Assembly: GCA_945949655.1 (NCBI GenBank)
Contig: CAMFFG010000110.1
Coordinates: 1 to 5,269 of the forward strand
Direction: 5' to 3'
DNA length: 5,269 bases
Source: an uncultured Peptococcaceae bacterium
Lineage (GTDB): Bacteria > Bacillota > Peptococcia > Peptococcales > Peptococcaceae
Shown here: piece after piece, positions 1 to 5,269 of the stretch
Position numbering within the stretch: the stretch's first letter is position 1
Layout of the letters: each line of letters starts with the position of its first letter
The notes under the pieces: generated by a model
What the model was told of the DNA's origin: nothing
What the model saw: the letters and a program-made list of their open reading frames with translations, nothing else
Databases searched by the model: none
Made by a program: the position numbers and the translations under genes

Positions 1-53
1 AGTGTGTTATATAGTAAAATTTATAACCTGAATCCATTTTTATATGCCAGTTA

Positions 54-91
54 TAAAAGAACGAATTGTTTCAGAACGATTCGTTCTTTTA
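54..91. terminator. Hairpin terminator, probably bidirectional, at the end of the transporter gene
   Basis: A perfect 13-bp inverted repeat (54-66 paired with 79-91, core AAAGAACGAAT / ATTCGTTCTTT) encloses 12 bases, in which GTT and AAC can pair further. It starts 8 bases past the transporter stop codon, as expected for that gene's intrinsic terminator. Minus-strand RNA ends the stem in UUCUUUUAU. Plus-strand RNA ends in UUCUUUUAUUUUCU, which is richer in U, so the same hairpin could also stop a gene arriving from the left. Bases 1-53 are AT-rich and too short to assign. Confidence 0.75.
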
Positions 92-98
92 TTTTCTG

Positions 99-1565
99 TT
101 ACATCAACAAGCAGCCCAATGGGTAAATTACAAAAATTGCATTAAATAAGTTGAATACGCTGTAAATCAAGCCGTAGGTATAAGCGGATTTGCCTGGTAC
201 CCACTCTTTGTCCCCATGCAGTAAGGCACCAGTGGCACTTGCAGGTGGTGTGATCATACCAACGTTGCAGGCAGCCATCATGCAGGCAACCAGTGTTGGC
301 AGATTAGCACCGAAGGCCATCCCAATCGATAAAATGATCGGTGTAAAGATTGCGCATACCGCCTGGTTGTTCGCCAGATTGGTAAGAATACAACTGATCA
401 CACAAACTAAAATGATAAATACAAATGGACTCTGTCCTTCTACCAGCGGTGTTACAATCGATGACATCCATGGAGAAATCCCTGTTTCTTCCGCCGTAAA
501 TGCACCAGAAATGGACATGGCTGCAGCTAACAGGAAGATAATATTCCAGGAAATATTTTTCGCAAACACTTGATTCATCGTAGTCAGGCCTTCTTTAAAC
601 TGGCAGGCTACATAGAATACAACCGCAATGGCTAGAATGCCCGTGTTCCCAATCGCTTTTAATGTTTTCACGAGCCCCAGAGAAGCAGGCAGTACATTCG
701 GAATAATTAACAAAGCCAGTACTACTAAAAAGTATCCAAATACAAATTTCTGATGTGCATTTAATTCCATCTTTTTATCAAAGCTAATGTTACAATTGCT
801 GATCTTCGATACATCCGGTTTAAAAATAAATTTGCAGGCCAGCAGGAACAAAGCTAAAGCTACAACGGTAGAGACAAAAATTACAAACATGTATGGACCA
901 TAAGCAATTGTTTCTCCGGTTGTGCTTTCATAGCTGGCAAATACAATCAGGGGAAGCGATTTATACGGTAAAATCAGATAACTGGTACTGCCCACATAAA
1001 CCAGACCACCCATCATCAGCATTGGCCATTTATCACCCGGTTTAAAGCCGTAAAGCAACGAAATACTTTTAATTACTGGAAACATGACCAGACAGGCTGC
1101 TGTTGCAGATACCATAAAGAATGAAACAATTGCCGCGATCATCAGCAGCAAAGACAGCATCCAGGGTTTTCCATAGGCAAACTTTCTGGTAGCGATCCAT
1201 TGTGCAATATACTCAATAATGCCTGCTGAGTTAATGATATTGGTAAATAGAAAAAAGAATAACATTAACAGTACGGTGTTATTACCAAAACCACTGGCAA
1301 AAGCCTTCGTGACAGTTGTGTACTCGCTGAGTCCCAGAAAAATCATACATGCAACGCTAGGCCAAACCACATCGCCTACCACAAGCCATCCATATAAAGT
1401 ACCCAGAAAGATACCAAGAATCTCTACACCCAATGGTGTCAACGGATCTACCGCCGGTACAATATATTTAAATCCAATCATAATTGCCAGTGTAATGATG
1501 CTATTCACAACATAAGCTGGTGAACATCCAAATTGTAATCGATCTGTAGAAGAAGCTGTTTTCAT
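99..1565 (-). CDS. SLC13/DASS-like anion transporter (divergent, substrate unknown)
   Basis: An integral membrane protein of 488 residues with about 12-14 hydrophobic segments. The family (divalent anion:sodium symporters, SLC13/CitT/INDY) takes up di- and tricarboxylates or sulfate, usually with sodium. Two features fit its inverted-repeat fold: hairpin-tip regions about ten residues before a conserved proline in each half (S153-A-T before P163; N399-N-Q before P409), and the TPPAS-T-G stretch near 439-446. Length is normal for the family. The usual SNT signatures, which hold sodium and substrate carboxylates, are changed to SAT and NNQ, so substrate and coupling ion cannot be taken from well-studied members. 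The start is supported by AAGGTGG (1574-1580) 8 bases upstream. The gene has its own promoter region and terminator and is separated from the pyr operon by a terminator. A short-chain acid or dicarboxylate role is possible but unproven. Confidence 0.85.
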   Translation of the reverse strand: MKTASSTDRLQFGCSPAYVVNSIITLAIMIGFKYIVPAVDPLTPLGVEILGIFLGTLYGWLVVGDVVWPSVACMIFLGLSEYTTVTKAFASGFGNNTVLLMLFFFLFTNIINSAGIIEYIAQWIATRKFAYGKPWMLSLLLMIAAIVSFFMVSATAACLVMFPVIKSISLLYGFKPGDKWPMLMMGGLVYVGSTSYLILPYKSLPLIVFASYESTTGETIAYGPYMFVIFVSTVVALALFLLACKFIFKPDVSKISNCNISFDKKMELNAHQKFVFGYFLVVLALLIIPNVLPASLGLVKTLKAIGNTGILAIAVVFYVACQFKEGLTTMNQVFAKNISWNIIFLLAAAMSISGAFTAEETGISPWMSSIVTPLVEGQSPFVFIILVCVISCILTNLANNQAVCAIFTPIILSIGMAFGANLPTLVACMMAACNVGMITPPASATGALLHGDKEWVPGKSAYTYGLIYSVFNLFNAIFVIYPLGCLLM

Positions 1566-1615
1566 AATCTAAACCACCTTTAATCATTCAATTTTTCATA
1601 ATTCCATACTTCCAA

Positions 1616-1627
1616 ATAAGCGCTTAT
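1616..1627. promoter_or_regulatory. Perfect 12-bp palindrome ATAAGCGCTTAT, candidate operator
   Basis: ATAAGCGCTTAT equals its own reverse complement. It lies just downstream of the -10 box of the proximal candidate promoter, around +10 to +20 of the predicted transcript, where a repressor would block the transporter gene. A central CG with AAG/CTT arms is typical of LacI-family operators, including the core of catabolite-responsive (cre) sites, although the outer TG..CA of a cre is missing. The regulator is not identified. Confidence 0.45.
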
Positions 1628-1642
1628 CTTTTGTATAAATGG

Positions 1643-1672
1643 ATTATATGATATATATGCACCTTTTAACAA
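1643..1672 (-). promoter_or_regulatory. Candidate proximal promoter of the transporter gene
   Basis: On the minus strand, TTGTTA (1667-1672) is followed after 18 bases by a perfect TATAAT (1643-1648). Transcription would start near 1636, giving a leader of about 70 bases before the ATG at 1565. The region is AT-rich, so chance matches are easy. The perfect -10 box and the position make this the better of two candidates. Confidence 0.5.
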
Positions 1673-1685
1673 TTCCTACAATTTT

Positions 1686-1697
1686 ATATCCGCTTAT
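1686..1697. promoter_or_regulatory. Imperfect second copy of the TAAGCG box
   Basis: ATATCCGCTTAT matches the perfect palindrome at 1616-1627 at 10 of 12 positions. The shared CGCTTAT starts exactly 70 bases away. It lies at the predicted start of the distal promoter, so each candidate promoter has one box just downstream. Two operators about seven helical turns apart could bind one regulator cooperatively or by looping; this is inference. Confidence 0.3.
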
Positions 1698-1703
1698 AAA
1701 TAA

Positions 1704-1732
1704 TTTATATAATCAAGTATTTTGTATCACAA
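1704..1732 (-). promoter_or_regulatory. Candidate distal promoter of the transporter gene
   Basis: On the minus strand, TTGTGA (1727-1732), a 17-base spacer and TATAAA (1704-1709) form a plausible sigma-70 promoter. It begins just past the T-run of the pyr terminator and would start RNA near 1697. It may be a second promoter or a chance match in AT-rich DNA. Confidence 0.35.
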
Positions 1733-1740
1733 ATTGCCGC

Positions 1741-1783
1741 AAAAAAATCCCGCGCAGATAGCATTTCTGCTATCCGCACGGGA
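1741..1783 (-). terminator. Intrinsic terminator of the pyr operon
   Basis: A 16-bp stem (1748-1763 with 1768-1783) is capped, in minus-strand RNA, by a GAAA tetraloop and followed at once by seven T (1741-1747). It lies 27 bases past the pyrD stop. Two positions (1753/1778 and 1756/1775) are G-U wobbles in the minus-strand RNA but C-A mismatches in the plus-strand RNA, so the structure is built for leftward transcription. It separates pyrCKD from the transporter gene. Confidence 0.92.
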
Positions 1784-1810
1784 AGTTTCTGTCTCGGCTA
1801 TATTTAATTG

Positions 1811-2713
1811 TTACACAATACCTCTGATTTCCGAAATATTTGCAATGCTGTTTTCTTCGCAGTATCGTTCCATACCAGCGATGATATCCAGCGCTTTATC
1901 CGGTTTCATAAAGGTGGCGGTACCGATCTGGATCACGGTGGCGCCAGCCATAATAAATTCAATGGCATCCTGCCAGGTGCTGATGCCGCCTAAACCCATC
2001 ACCGGCACCTGCACAGCATGGCTCACCTGATGCACCATGCGCAATGCAATGGGCTTGATGGCTGGGCCCGATAAACCGGCATAGCCGTTGTTAAATACGG
2101 GCTGCCGCTTTTTGATATCGATGGCCATAGCCAGGAATGTATTGACCAGAGAAATGCCGTCGGCTCCTTCTGCCTCGCAGGCTTTGGCCAGATCCACAAT
2201 GTTTTCCGCATTGGGAGACAGCTTTACCACCAGTTTGTGTTTGCAGATACCGCGTATGGTGCGCACCACTTCGGCGGCCATATCTGTTTTTACGCCAAAA
2301 TTCATACCGCCCTGCTTTACGTTGGGGCAGGAAATATTCAGCTCCAGAATATCCAGCTGTTCCGCATTGAGCCGTTCTACCGCCTGGATGTAATCCTCCA
2401 TACTGTGGCCGCCCACATTGACGATATTGACCAGATCAAGGCTGTTGACCCAGTCCAGATCTCTGTGGATAAAGCCTTCCACGCCGGGATTTTCCAACCC
2501 TACGCTGTTCATAATGCCAGAAGGTGTTTCCCAGATACGGATCCCTTCGTTGCCGCTGCGGGCATGCAGCGTCAGCCCTTTTGACGAAATACCACCCAGT
2601 TTTTCAATGGGGAACAGATCGTTGTATTCGCGGCCAAAGCCAAACGTGCCAGAGGCCATCACCACAGGATTTTTAAAAGCTACCCCTGCAAAATCCACTG
2701 CCAGTCTACACAT
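1811..2713 (-). CDS. pyrD: Dihydroorotate dehydrogenase B, catalytic subunit
   Basis: The FMN-containing catalytic subunit (300 residues, usual length) of class 1B dihydroorotate dehydrogenase, cytoplasmic; it oxidises dihydroorotate to orotate, step 4 of UMP synthesis, and passes electrons to PyrK. Visible family signatures are SSKGLT (43-48), NSVGLENPG (69-77), NISCPN (126-131) with the catalytic-base Cys129 that marks class 1 rather than the serine of class 2, VKLSPN (163-168), LVNT (189-192), GLSGPAIKP (213-221), and the FMN-phosphate loops GLGGIS (240-245) and GTATF (264-268). An in-frame upstream start at 2842 exists, but the extra 43 residues are basic and unlike the family. The ATG at 2713 has an ideal AGGAGGTG 7 bases away. 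The gene overlaps the end of pyrK by 8 bases, suggesting translational coupling and balanced subunit synthesis. It is the last gene before the operon terminator. Confidence 0.97.
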   Translation of the reverse strand: MCRLAVDFAGVAFKNPVVMASGTFGFGREYNDLFPIEKLGGISSKGLTLHARSGNEGIRIWETPSGIMNSVGLENPGVEGFIHRDLDWVNSLDLVNIVNVGGHSMEDYIQAVERLNAEQLDILELNISCPNVKQGGMNFGVKTDMAAEVVRTIRGICKHKLVVKLSPNAENIVDLAKACEAEGADGISLVNTFLAMAIDIKKRQPVFNNGYAGLSGPAIKPIALRMVHQVSHAVQVPVMGLGGISTWQDAIEFIMAGATVIQIGTATFMKPDKALDIIAGMERYCEENSIANISEIRGIV

Positions 2714-3407
2714 TGCCGAACACCTCCTCTGCTTTGAATACCGGCCCGTCCTTGCAGACTTTTTTATTGCCGCCTGTGGTCTTGCAGCTGCACACCAGGC
2801 ACGCGCCCACACCGCAGCCCATCCGGTTTTCCATGGATACATACAGCTGAGCAGCTGTTCCCTTTACTTTATCCGCCAGCACCTGCATCATAATGTGTGG
2901 ACCGCAGGTCATGATATAATCATAATCTGCCGGATTGATATCATCGGTAATATAGCCGCCAATATTCACAGTCAGTTCATCGCATACAGCCTCGTATTCC
3001 TGCTGCAGTAGCGCTTCATCGGTAAAGCCCAGATAGAGATCCACCGGATTCCCCTGCGCTTTCAGCATCTTAGCCGTGTAGTACAGCGGCGCTACGCCAA
3101 TACCGCCGCCTACCAGAGCAACCTTCCCCGTTACCGCAGGGAAACCATTGCCATAAGGACCCTGCACATCAATGGTATCGCCGGGTTTCAGCTGCGCCAG
3201 CAGCTCTGTCCCCTGACCTACCACTTTGTATAAAAAGCTGATTCCTTCCCCATCGCAGTCAAAAATACTGATGGGCCGAGACAGCACCGGATATGCATCC
3301 CAGGCCCGCAGCATACAGAACTGACCCATTTTTGCATCATACATGCCGGAAGCCTTCAGCAGATAAAAACCACTGCCCACAGCTTCGTTTTTCAGTACCG
3401 TTGCCAT
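2706..3407 (-). CDS. pyrK: Dihydroorotate dehydrogenase B, electron transfer subunit
   Basis: The FAD and [2Fe-2S] subunit that carries electrons from PyrD's FMN to NAD+, making the enzyme class 1B (PyrD2K2). It belongs to the ferredoxin-reductase family. The FAD-binding domain has RPISI (44-48) and VGQGTELL (63-70). The nucleotide-binding domain has [12 protein letters not shown] (98-109) and CGP (168-170). The C-terminal cluster has Cys198, Cys203, Cys206 and Cys218, in the C-x4-C-x2-C pattern plus a fourth Cys 12 residues on; Cys208 is an extra cysteine. At 233 residues it is somewhat short for the family, with a compact N-terminus and a short loop before the last cluster Cys. The ATG is preceded by AAGGAGG (3416-3422) at 8 bases. 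It lies 22 bases after pyrC and overlaps pyrD by 8 bases, so it is clearly in one operon. Confidence 0.96.
   Translation of the reverse strand: MATVLKNEAVGSGFYLLKASGMYDAKMGQFCMLRAWDAYPVLSRPISIFDCDGEGISFLYKVVGQGTELLAQLKPGDTIDVQGPYGNGFPAVTGKVALVGGGIGVAPLYYTAKMLKAQGNPVDLYLGFTDEALLQQEYEAVCDELTVNIGGYITDDINPADYDYIMTCGPHIMMQVLADKVKGTAAQLYVSMENRMGCGVGACLVCSCKTTGGNKKVCKDGPVFKAEEVFGNV
2721..2728 (-). promoter_or_regulatory. Ribosome binding site that fixes the pyrD start
   Basis: On the minus strand, AGGAGGTG, an eight-base match to the 16S rRNA tail, lies 7 bases before the ATG at 2713 and inside the pyrK coding region. It decides against the longer in-frame start at 2842. Confidence 0.9.
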
Positions 3408-3429
3408 TGCCTACGCCTCCTTCTTTTGT

Positions 3430-4707
3430 TCAATCCATGCCATCCTGATATACAATGTTGCCATTACAGATGGTATATTTCACCCTTCCCGTCAGCCGTT
3501 CCCCAACAAAAGGAGAATTGTGAGAGCGGGAATAAAATTCTTTTACCGTCCATTTTTCTTCCGGGTCAAAGATCACAATATCGGCCGGGCCGCCTTCTTC
3601 CAGCCGTCCGCCAGGCAGCTGATACAGATTTGCCGGATTGATCGTCATCTTTTCCAGCAGCTTCATCATGGGCAGATAGCCTTCATGCACCAGTTTGGTG
3701 ATGCCCAGTGCCAGCGATGTTTCCAGACCGATCATACCACTGGAAGCCTGCTGCAGCGTTTTCTTCTTTTTGCGGGCATCGCTGTGCGGTGCGTGATCGG
3801 TGGCAATAATATCGATAGTATCGTCCTGCAGGCCTTCAATAATTTTCTTTTTATCGGCAGCCGTGCGCAAAGGCGGATTTACTTTGGCATAGGAGCCGTG
3901 GGTCAGCACAGCCGATTCAGTCAGCGTAAAATGATGCGGCGTAGCCTCTGCGGTCACATGGGCGCCCAGCTTTTTGGCAAAGCGTACCATCTCCACGGAA
4001 TTCCCCGACGATACATGCTGAATGTGCAGTTTGGCTCCGGTTTTCAGCGCCAGCATACAGTCTCTGGCCACCAGCACATCCTCCGCTGCATGAGAAGCAC
4101 CGCCCATAGCCAGCTGCTCCGACACCTGCCCCTGATTGATCCCGTGTACCTCGATCAGGACATCATCCTCTTCATGCACGCTGACGGGACAATCCAGTTC
4201 TTTCACTTTTTCCAGTGCTTTTAACATAACAGAAGTATCTGCAATGGCATGTCCATCATCACTGAACCCTACCGCACCAATCTCATACAACTCATCCATA
4301 TCTACCAGCTCCCGTCCCTGCAGACCTTCTGTGACAGAAGCCACCTGCAATACATGGATCGGCATACGGGATGCTTTTTCCAGCACATATTCCAGTGTCG
4401 CCGGATTATCCATTTCCGGCTTGGTGTTCGCCATACAGACAACGGTAGTAAAGCCGCCTGCCACCGCCGCCGCTGTACCACTCTGAATATCTTCCAGGTC
4501 GCTCAGACCAGGATCCCGAAAATGCACATGCACATCTACCAGACCAGGTGCCACGATCTTACCTTCCGCATGAATAATTTTTTCGAATTCAGGCCCCGGC
4601 ATAAAAAAGCCAATACGGGCAATATGCTCGCCATCTAAAATCAGATCGGTAATTTCATCGCGGCCGGAAGCCGGATCCATCACCCGTCCACCCTTGATTA
4701 AAATCAT
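3430..4707 (-). CDS. pyrC: Dihydroorotase, class I
   Basis: A zinc amidohydrolase, cytoplasmic, that reversibly cyclises N-carbamoyl-aspartate to dihydroorotate, step 3 of pyrimidine synthesis. At 425 residues it has the class I length and all expected metal and catalytic positions: HVHFRDPG with His60 and His62, SDDG with Asp151 (the bridging ligand in class I enzymes, in place of a carboxylated lysine), VHEED with His178, QHVSS with His231, and TDHAPH with the catalytic Asp304. The substrate loop NPPLR (277-281) and the C-terminal composite-domain strand GGPADIVIFDP (372-382) are present. After TDHAPH the sequence has a run of four lysines (313-316) where relatives often have E-E-K; this looks like variation, not damage. 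The full metal site argues against an inactive PyrC-like partner of aspartate carbamoyltransferase or an allantoinase. The start has AGAGGGG (4714-4720) 6 bases upstream. It is the first certain gene of the operon; pyrB is not adjacent. Confidence 0.97.
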   Translation of the reverse strand: MILIKGGRVMDPASGRDEITDLILDGEHIARIGFFMPGPEFEKIIHAEGKIVAPGLVDVHVHFRDPGLSDLEDIQSGTAAAVAGGFTTVVCMANTKPEMDNPATLEYVLEKASRMPIHVLQVASVTEGLQGRELVDMDELYEIGAVGFSDDGHAIADTSVMLKALEKVKELDCPVSVHEEDDVLIEVHGINQGQVSEQLAMGGASHAAEDVLVARDCMLALKTGAKLHIQHVSSGNSVEMVRFAKKLGAHVTAEATPHHFTLTESAVLTHGSYAKVNPPLRTAADKKKIIEGLQDDTIDIIATDHAPHSDARKKKKTLQQASSGMIGLETSLALGITKLVHEGYLPMMKLLEKMTINPANLYQLPGGRLEEGGPADIVIFDPEEKWTVKEFYSRSHNSPFVGERLTGRVKYTICNGNIVYQDGMD

Positions 4708-4713
4708 GGGAAA

Positions 4714-4720
4714 CCCCTCT
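4714..4720 (-). promoter_or_regulatory. Ribosome binding site of pyrC
   Basis: On the minus strand, AGAGGGG lies 6 bases before the ATG, within the 19-base gap between the small ORF's stop and pyrC. The order GGGG-TTT-CCC-ATG lets the site fold on itself weakly (3 bp, 3-base loop), probably too weak alone to control initiation. Confidence 0.7.
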
Positions 4721-4726
4721 TTTCTA

Positions 4727-4840
4727 TTACATTTTTCCTGATTTTATTCCTAAAAATACTGCCTTACCTATATCAGATTTTAGCATAATATCGTTATCGC
4801 CGTAAACCATTTCCCGAAAAATTCTATCGCTTTTTCCCAT
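4727..4840 (-). CDS. Unrecognised 37-residue small ORF in front of pyrC
   Basis: An ATG at 4840 opens a 37-codon frame ending in TAA at 4727, only 19 bases before pyrC. A good Shine-Dalgarno core, AGAGGA (4848-4853, GAGG 8 bases from the ATG), precedes it. The product starts MGKSDRIFRE and ends KSGKM. It is soluble, charged, rich in Lys, Asp and Gly, and has no signal peptide, membrane segment or cysteine. I do not recognise it. Its codons are more AT-rich than those of pyrC. It could be a true small protein co-transcribed with pyrCKD, a leader ORF whose translation feeds into pyrC, a decayed gene end, or chance. A rival reading is the candidate promoter within it (4777-4806), which would leave this frame untranscribed from that start. 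No attenuator-type hairpin lies between it and pyrC. Confidence 0.4.
   Translation of the reverse strand: MGKSDRIFREMVYGDNDIMLKSDIGKAVFLGIKSGKM
4777..4806 (-). promoter_or_regulatory. Candidate pyr operon promoter with extended -10
   Basis: On the minus strand, TTTACG (4801-4806), an 18-base spacer and TAAAAT (4777-4782), preceded by TGC to make an extended -10, could start RNA near 4770, about 62 bases before the pyrC ATG. The -35 is weak. I found no better leftward promoter between here and the start of the divergent gene. It competes with the small ORF for this stretch, although both could be real. No PyrR-type leader motif or attenuator terminator is visible. Confidence 0.35.
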
Positions 4841-4866
4841 TGCTTCTTCCTCTGCTGTGGTTTTTC

Positions 4867-4895
4867 TTGCAGAAACCGGCAAAAACGCTTACAAT
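4867..4895 (+). promoter_or_regulatory. Promoter of the CopZ-like gene
   Basis: TTGCAG (4867-4872), a spacer of exactly 17 bases and TACAAT (4890-4895) form a good sigma-70 type promoter. RNA would start near 4902, giving a leader of about 45 bases. The repeat TACCAT occurs at 4907-4912 and 4921-4926 in that leader. No clear metal-regulator operator (CsoR or CueR type) is recognised. Confidence 0.65.
4880..4893. promoter_or_regulatory. cre-like box inside the CopZ-like gene's promoter
   Basis: The minus strand reads TGTAAGCGTTTTTG, which fits the catabolite-responsive element consensus TGWAANCGNTNWCA at 12 of 14 positions, including the central CG; only the last two bases differ. It overlaps the spacer and -10 of the plus-strand promoter, a repressing position. 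It shares TAAGCG with the boxes before the transporter gene. Whether this organism has a CcpA-type regulator is unknown. Confidence 0.35.
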
Positions 4896-4946
4896 AAAAT
4901 AAACTGTACCATGCGATCTATACCATTCAGAAAGAAGGAATTCCCG

Positions 4947-5153
4947 ATGAAAAAAACCATGCAGATCGATGGCATGACCTGTCCGCACTGCTATGTGCGC
5001 GTAGAAAACGCCTTAAACAGCATCAGCGGCGTGTCGGCCCGCGTCGATGTGGCTGCTAAAAAAGCGATCATCCAATGCGATCATGCTATCGATGATATCA
5101 CATTGATTCGGGCCGTGCAGAAAGCAGGCTATACGGTAAAAACACTGAAATAG
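4947..5153 (+). CDS. CopZ-like heavy-metal-associated (HMA) domain protein
   Basis: A single-domain metallochaperone of 68 residues, the usual CopZ length. The GMTCPHC motif (9-15) gives the Cys12-x2-Cys15 pair that binds Cu(I) or a similar soft metal. The rest follows the ferredoxin-like HMA fold: a helix with VENALNSISGV (19-29), strands ARVDVAAKKAIIQC (31-44), a second helix, and the closing AGYTV (60-64). Cys44 is an additional cysteine. Such proteins deliver copper in the cytoplasm to a CopA-type ATPase or to a regulator. No ATPase, CsoR or CopY gene is in view, so its partner is elsewhere. The start is the ATG at 4947, served by AAGAAGGA (4932-4939); earlier in-frame starts (GTG 4857, ATG 4911) lack a ribosome site, and 4857 precedes the promoter. 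It is divergent from the pyr operon. A mercury or other metal carrier is possible; copper is the commonest role. Confidence 0.88.
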   Translation: MKKTMQIDGMTCPHCYVRVENALNSISGVSARVDVAAKKAIIQCDHAIDDITLIRAVQKAGYTVKTLK

Positions 5154-5192
5154 CAGATAAAACAGGCACAATATTTGTCTGCTGCTCTGCAA

Positions 5193-5242
5193 AAAAGCAG
5201 GTGTATCTCAAGGAGTACGCTCCCGAAAATACACCTGCTTTT
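5193..5242. terminator. Two-part terminator, probably bidirectional
   Basis: A perfect 14-bp stem (5193-5206 with 5229-5242, core GCAGGTGTAT) encloses 22 bases that hold a second hairpin, GGAG-TACG-CTCC (5212-5223). Plus-strand RNA ends in CUUUUCUAUUUAU and minus-strand RNA in GCUUUUUUGC, so both directions could be stopped. It lies 39 bases past the CopZ-like stop. A minus-strand TAG at 5243-5245 abuts it, consistent with, but not proof of, a convergent gene ending here. Confidence 0.85.
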
Positions 5243-5269
5243 CTATTTATAAAAACTCCTGTCTGTACG

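Noticed and set aside
1..53. Possible tail of a plus-strand gene left of the first terminator
   Set aside because: The stretch is short and AT-rich, and no frame shows recognisable protein sequence.
99..1565. Transporter as the orotate or dihydroorotate importer of the pyr locus
   Set aside because: A strong terminator and separate promoter region lie between them, and nothing in the sequence points to an orotate substrate.
2714..2842. N-terminal extension of pyrD to the upstream in-frame ATG
   Set aside because: The added residues are Arg/Ala/Trp-rich translation of pyrK's overlapping frame, lack family similarity, and the ATG at 2713 has an ideal ribosome site.
3520..4224. Long plus-strand open frame opposite pyrC
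   Set aside because: It is a shadow of pyrC, whose full set of catalytic motifs is on the minus strand; the plus-strand translation shows no domain.
4708..4717. GGGG-TTT-CCC hairpin hiding the pyrC ribosome site, as in the nucleotide-controlled pyrC leader of enteric bacteria
   Set aside because: Only three base pairs with a three-base loop can form and nothing extends the stem, so it is unlikely to be stable enough to regulate.
4857..4946. Longer CopZ-like protein starting at GTG 4857 or ATG 4911
   Set aside because: Neither start has a Shine-Dalgarno sequence, 4857 lies upstream of the promoter, and the ATG at 4947 gives the standard CopZ N-terminus.
5210..5228. AAGGAG inside the terminator loop as a ribosome site
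   Set aside because: No suitable start codon follows at the right distance, and the bases are explained by the nested hairpin.
5243..5269. Possible 3' end of a convergent minus-strand gene (frame ending in TAG at 5243)
   Set aside because: Only eight codons are visible, too few to distinguish from chance, so it is mentioned only in the terminator entry.

Overview
The window reads as a compact piece of a bacterial chromosome. A PyrK/PyrD pair (class 1B dihydroorotate dehydrogenase, the NAD-linked type) together with a class I dihydroorotase points to the Bacillota, most likely an anaerobic clostridial or Negativicutes lineage. The strong AGGAGG-type ribosome sites, AT-rich intergenic DNA and moderate-GC genes agree with this. 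Genus cannot be set from the sequence alone.

Layout from left to right. A hairpin terminator (54-91) lies just beyond the end of a minus-strand gene for a 488-residue SLC13/DASS-like membrane transporter (99-1565). That gene has its own AT-rich upstream region (1566-1740) with two candidate tandem promoters, each followed by a TAAGCG-centred box, one of them a perfect 12-bp palindrome. Next is the pyrimidine operon, read leftward: pyrC (3430-4707), pyrK (2706-3407) and pyrD (1811-2713). It ends in a strong GAAA-capped terminator with a run of seven T (1741-1783). In front of pyrC is an open, well-spaced 37-codon small ORF (4727-4840), not recognised, which may be the true first gene of the operon or may instead be promoter DNA. 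On the plus strand, divergent from the operon, is a 68-residue CopZ-like heavy-metal-associated protein (4947-5153) with a clear sigma-70 type promoter and a cre-like box inside it. A large two-part, probably bidirectional, terminator (5193-5242) follows.

How the genes work together. PyrC closes carbamoyl-aspartate to dihydroorotate. PyrD with its electron-transfer partner PyrK oxidises dihydroorotate to orotate and passes the electrons to NAD+. The window therefore encodes steps 3 and 4 of de novo UMP synthesis; pyrB, carAB, pyrE and pyrF are not here. The transporter and the metallochaperone have their own signals and are probably neighbours rather than pathway partners.

I found no mobile element, CRISPR array, RNA gene or clearly new multi-gene system. 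The most promising leads are the small ORF before pyrC, the repeated TAAGCG boxes in the control regions, and the altered SNT signature motifs of the transporter.
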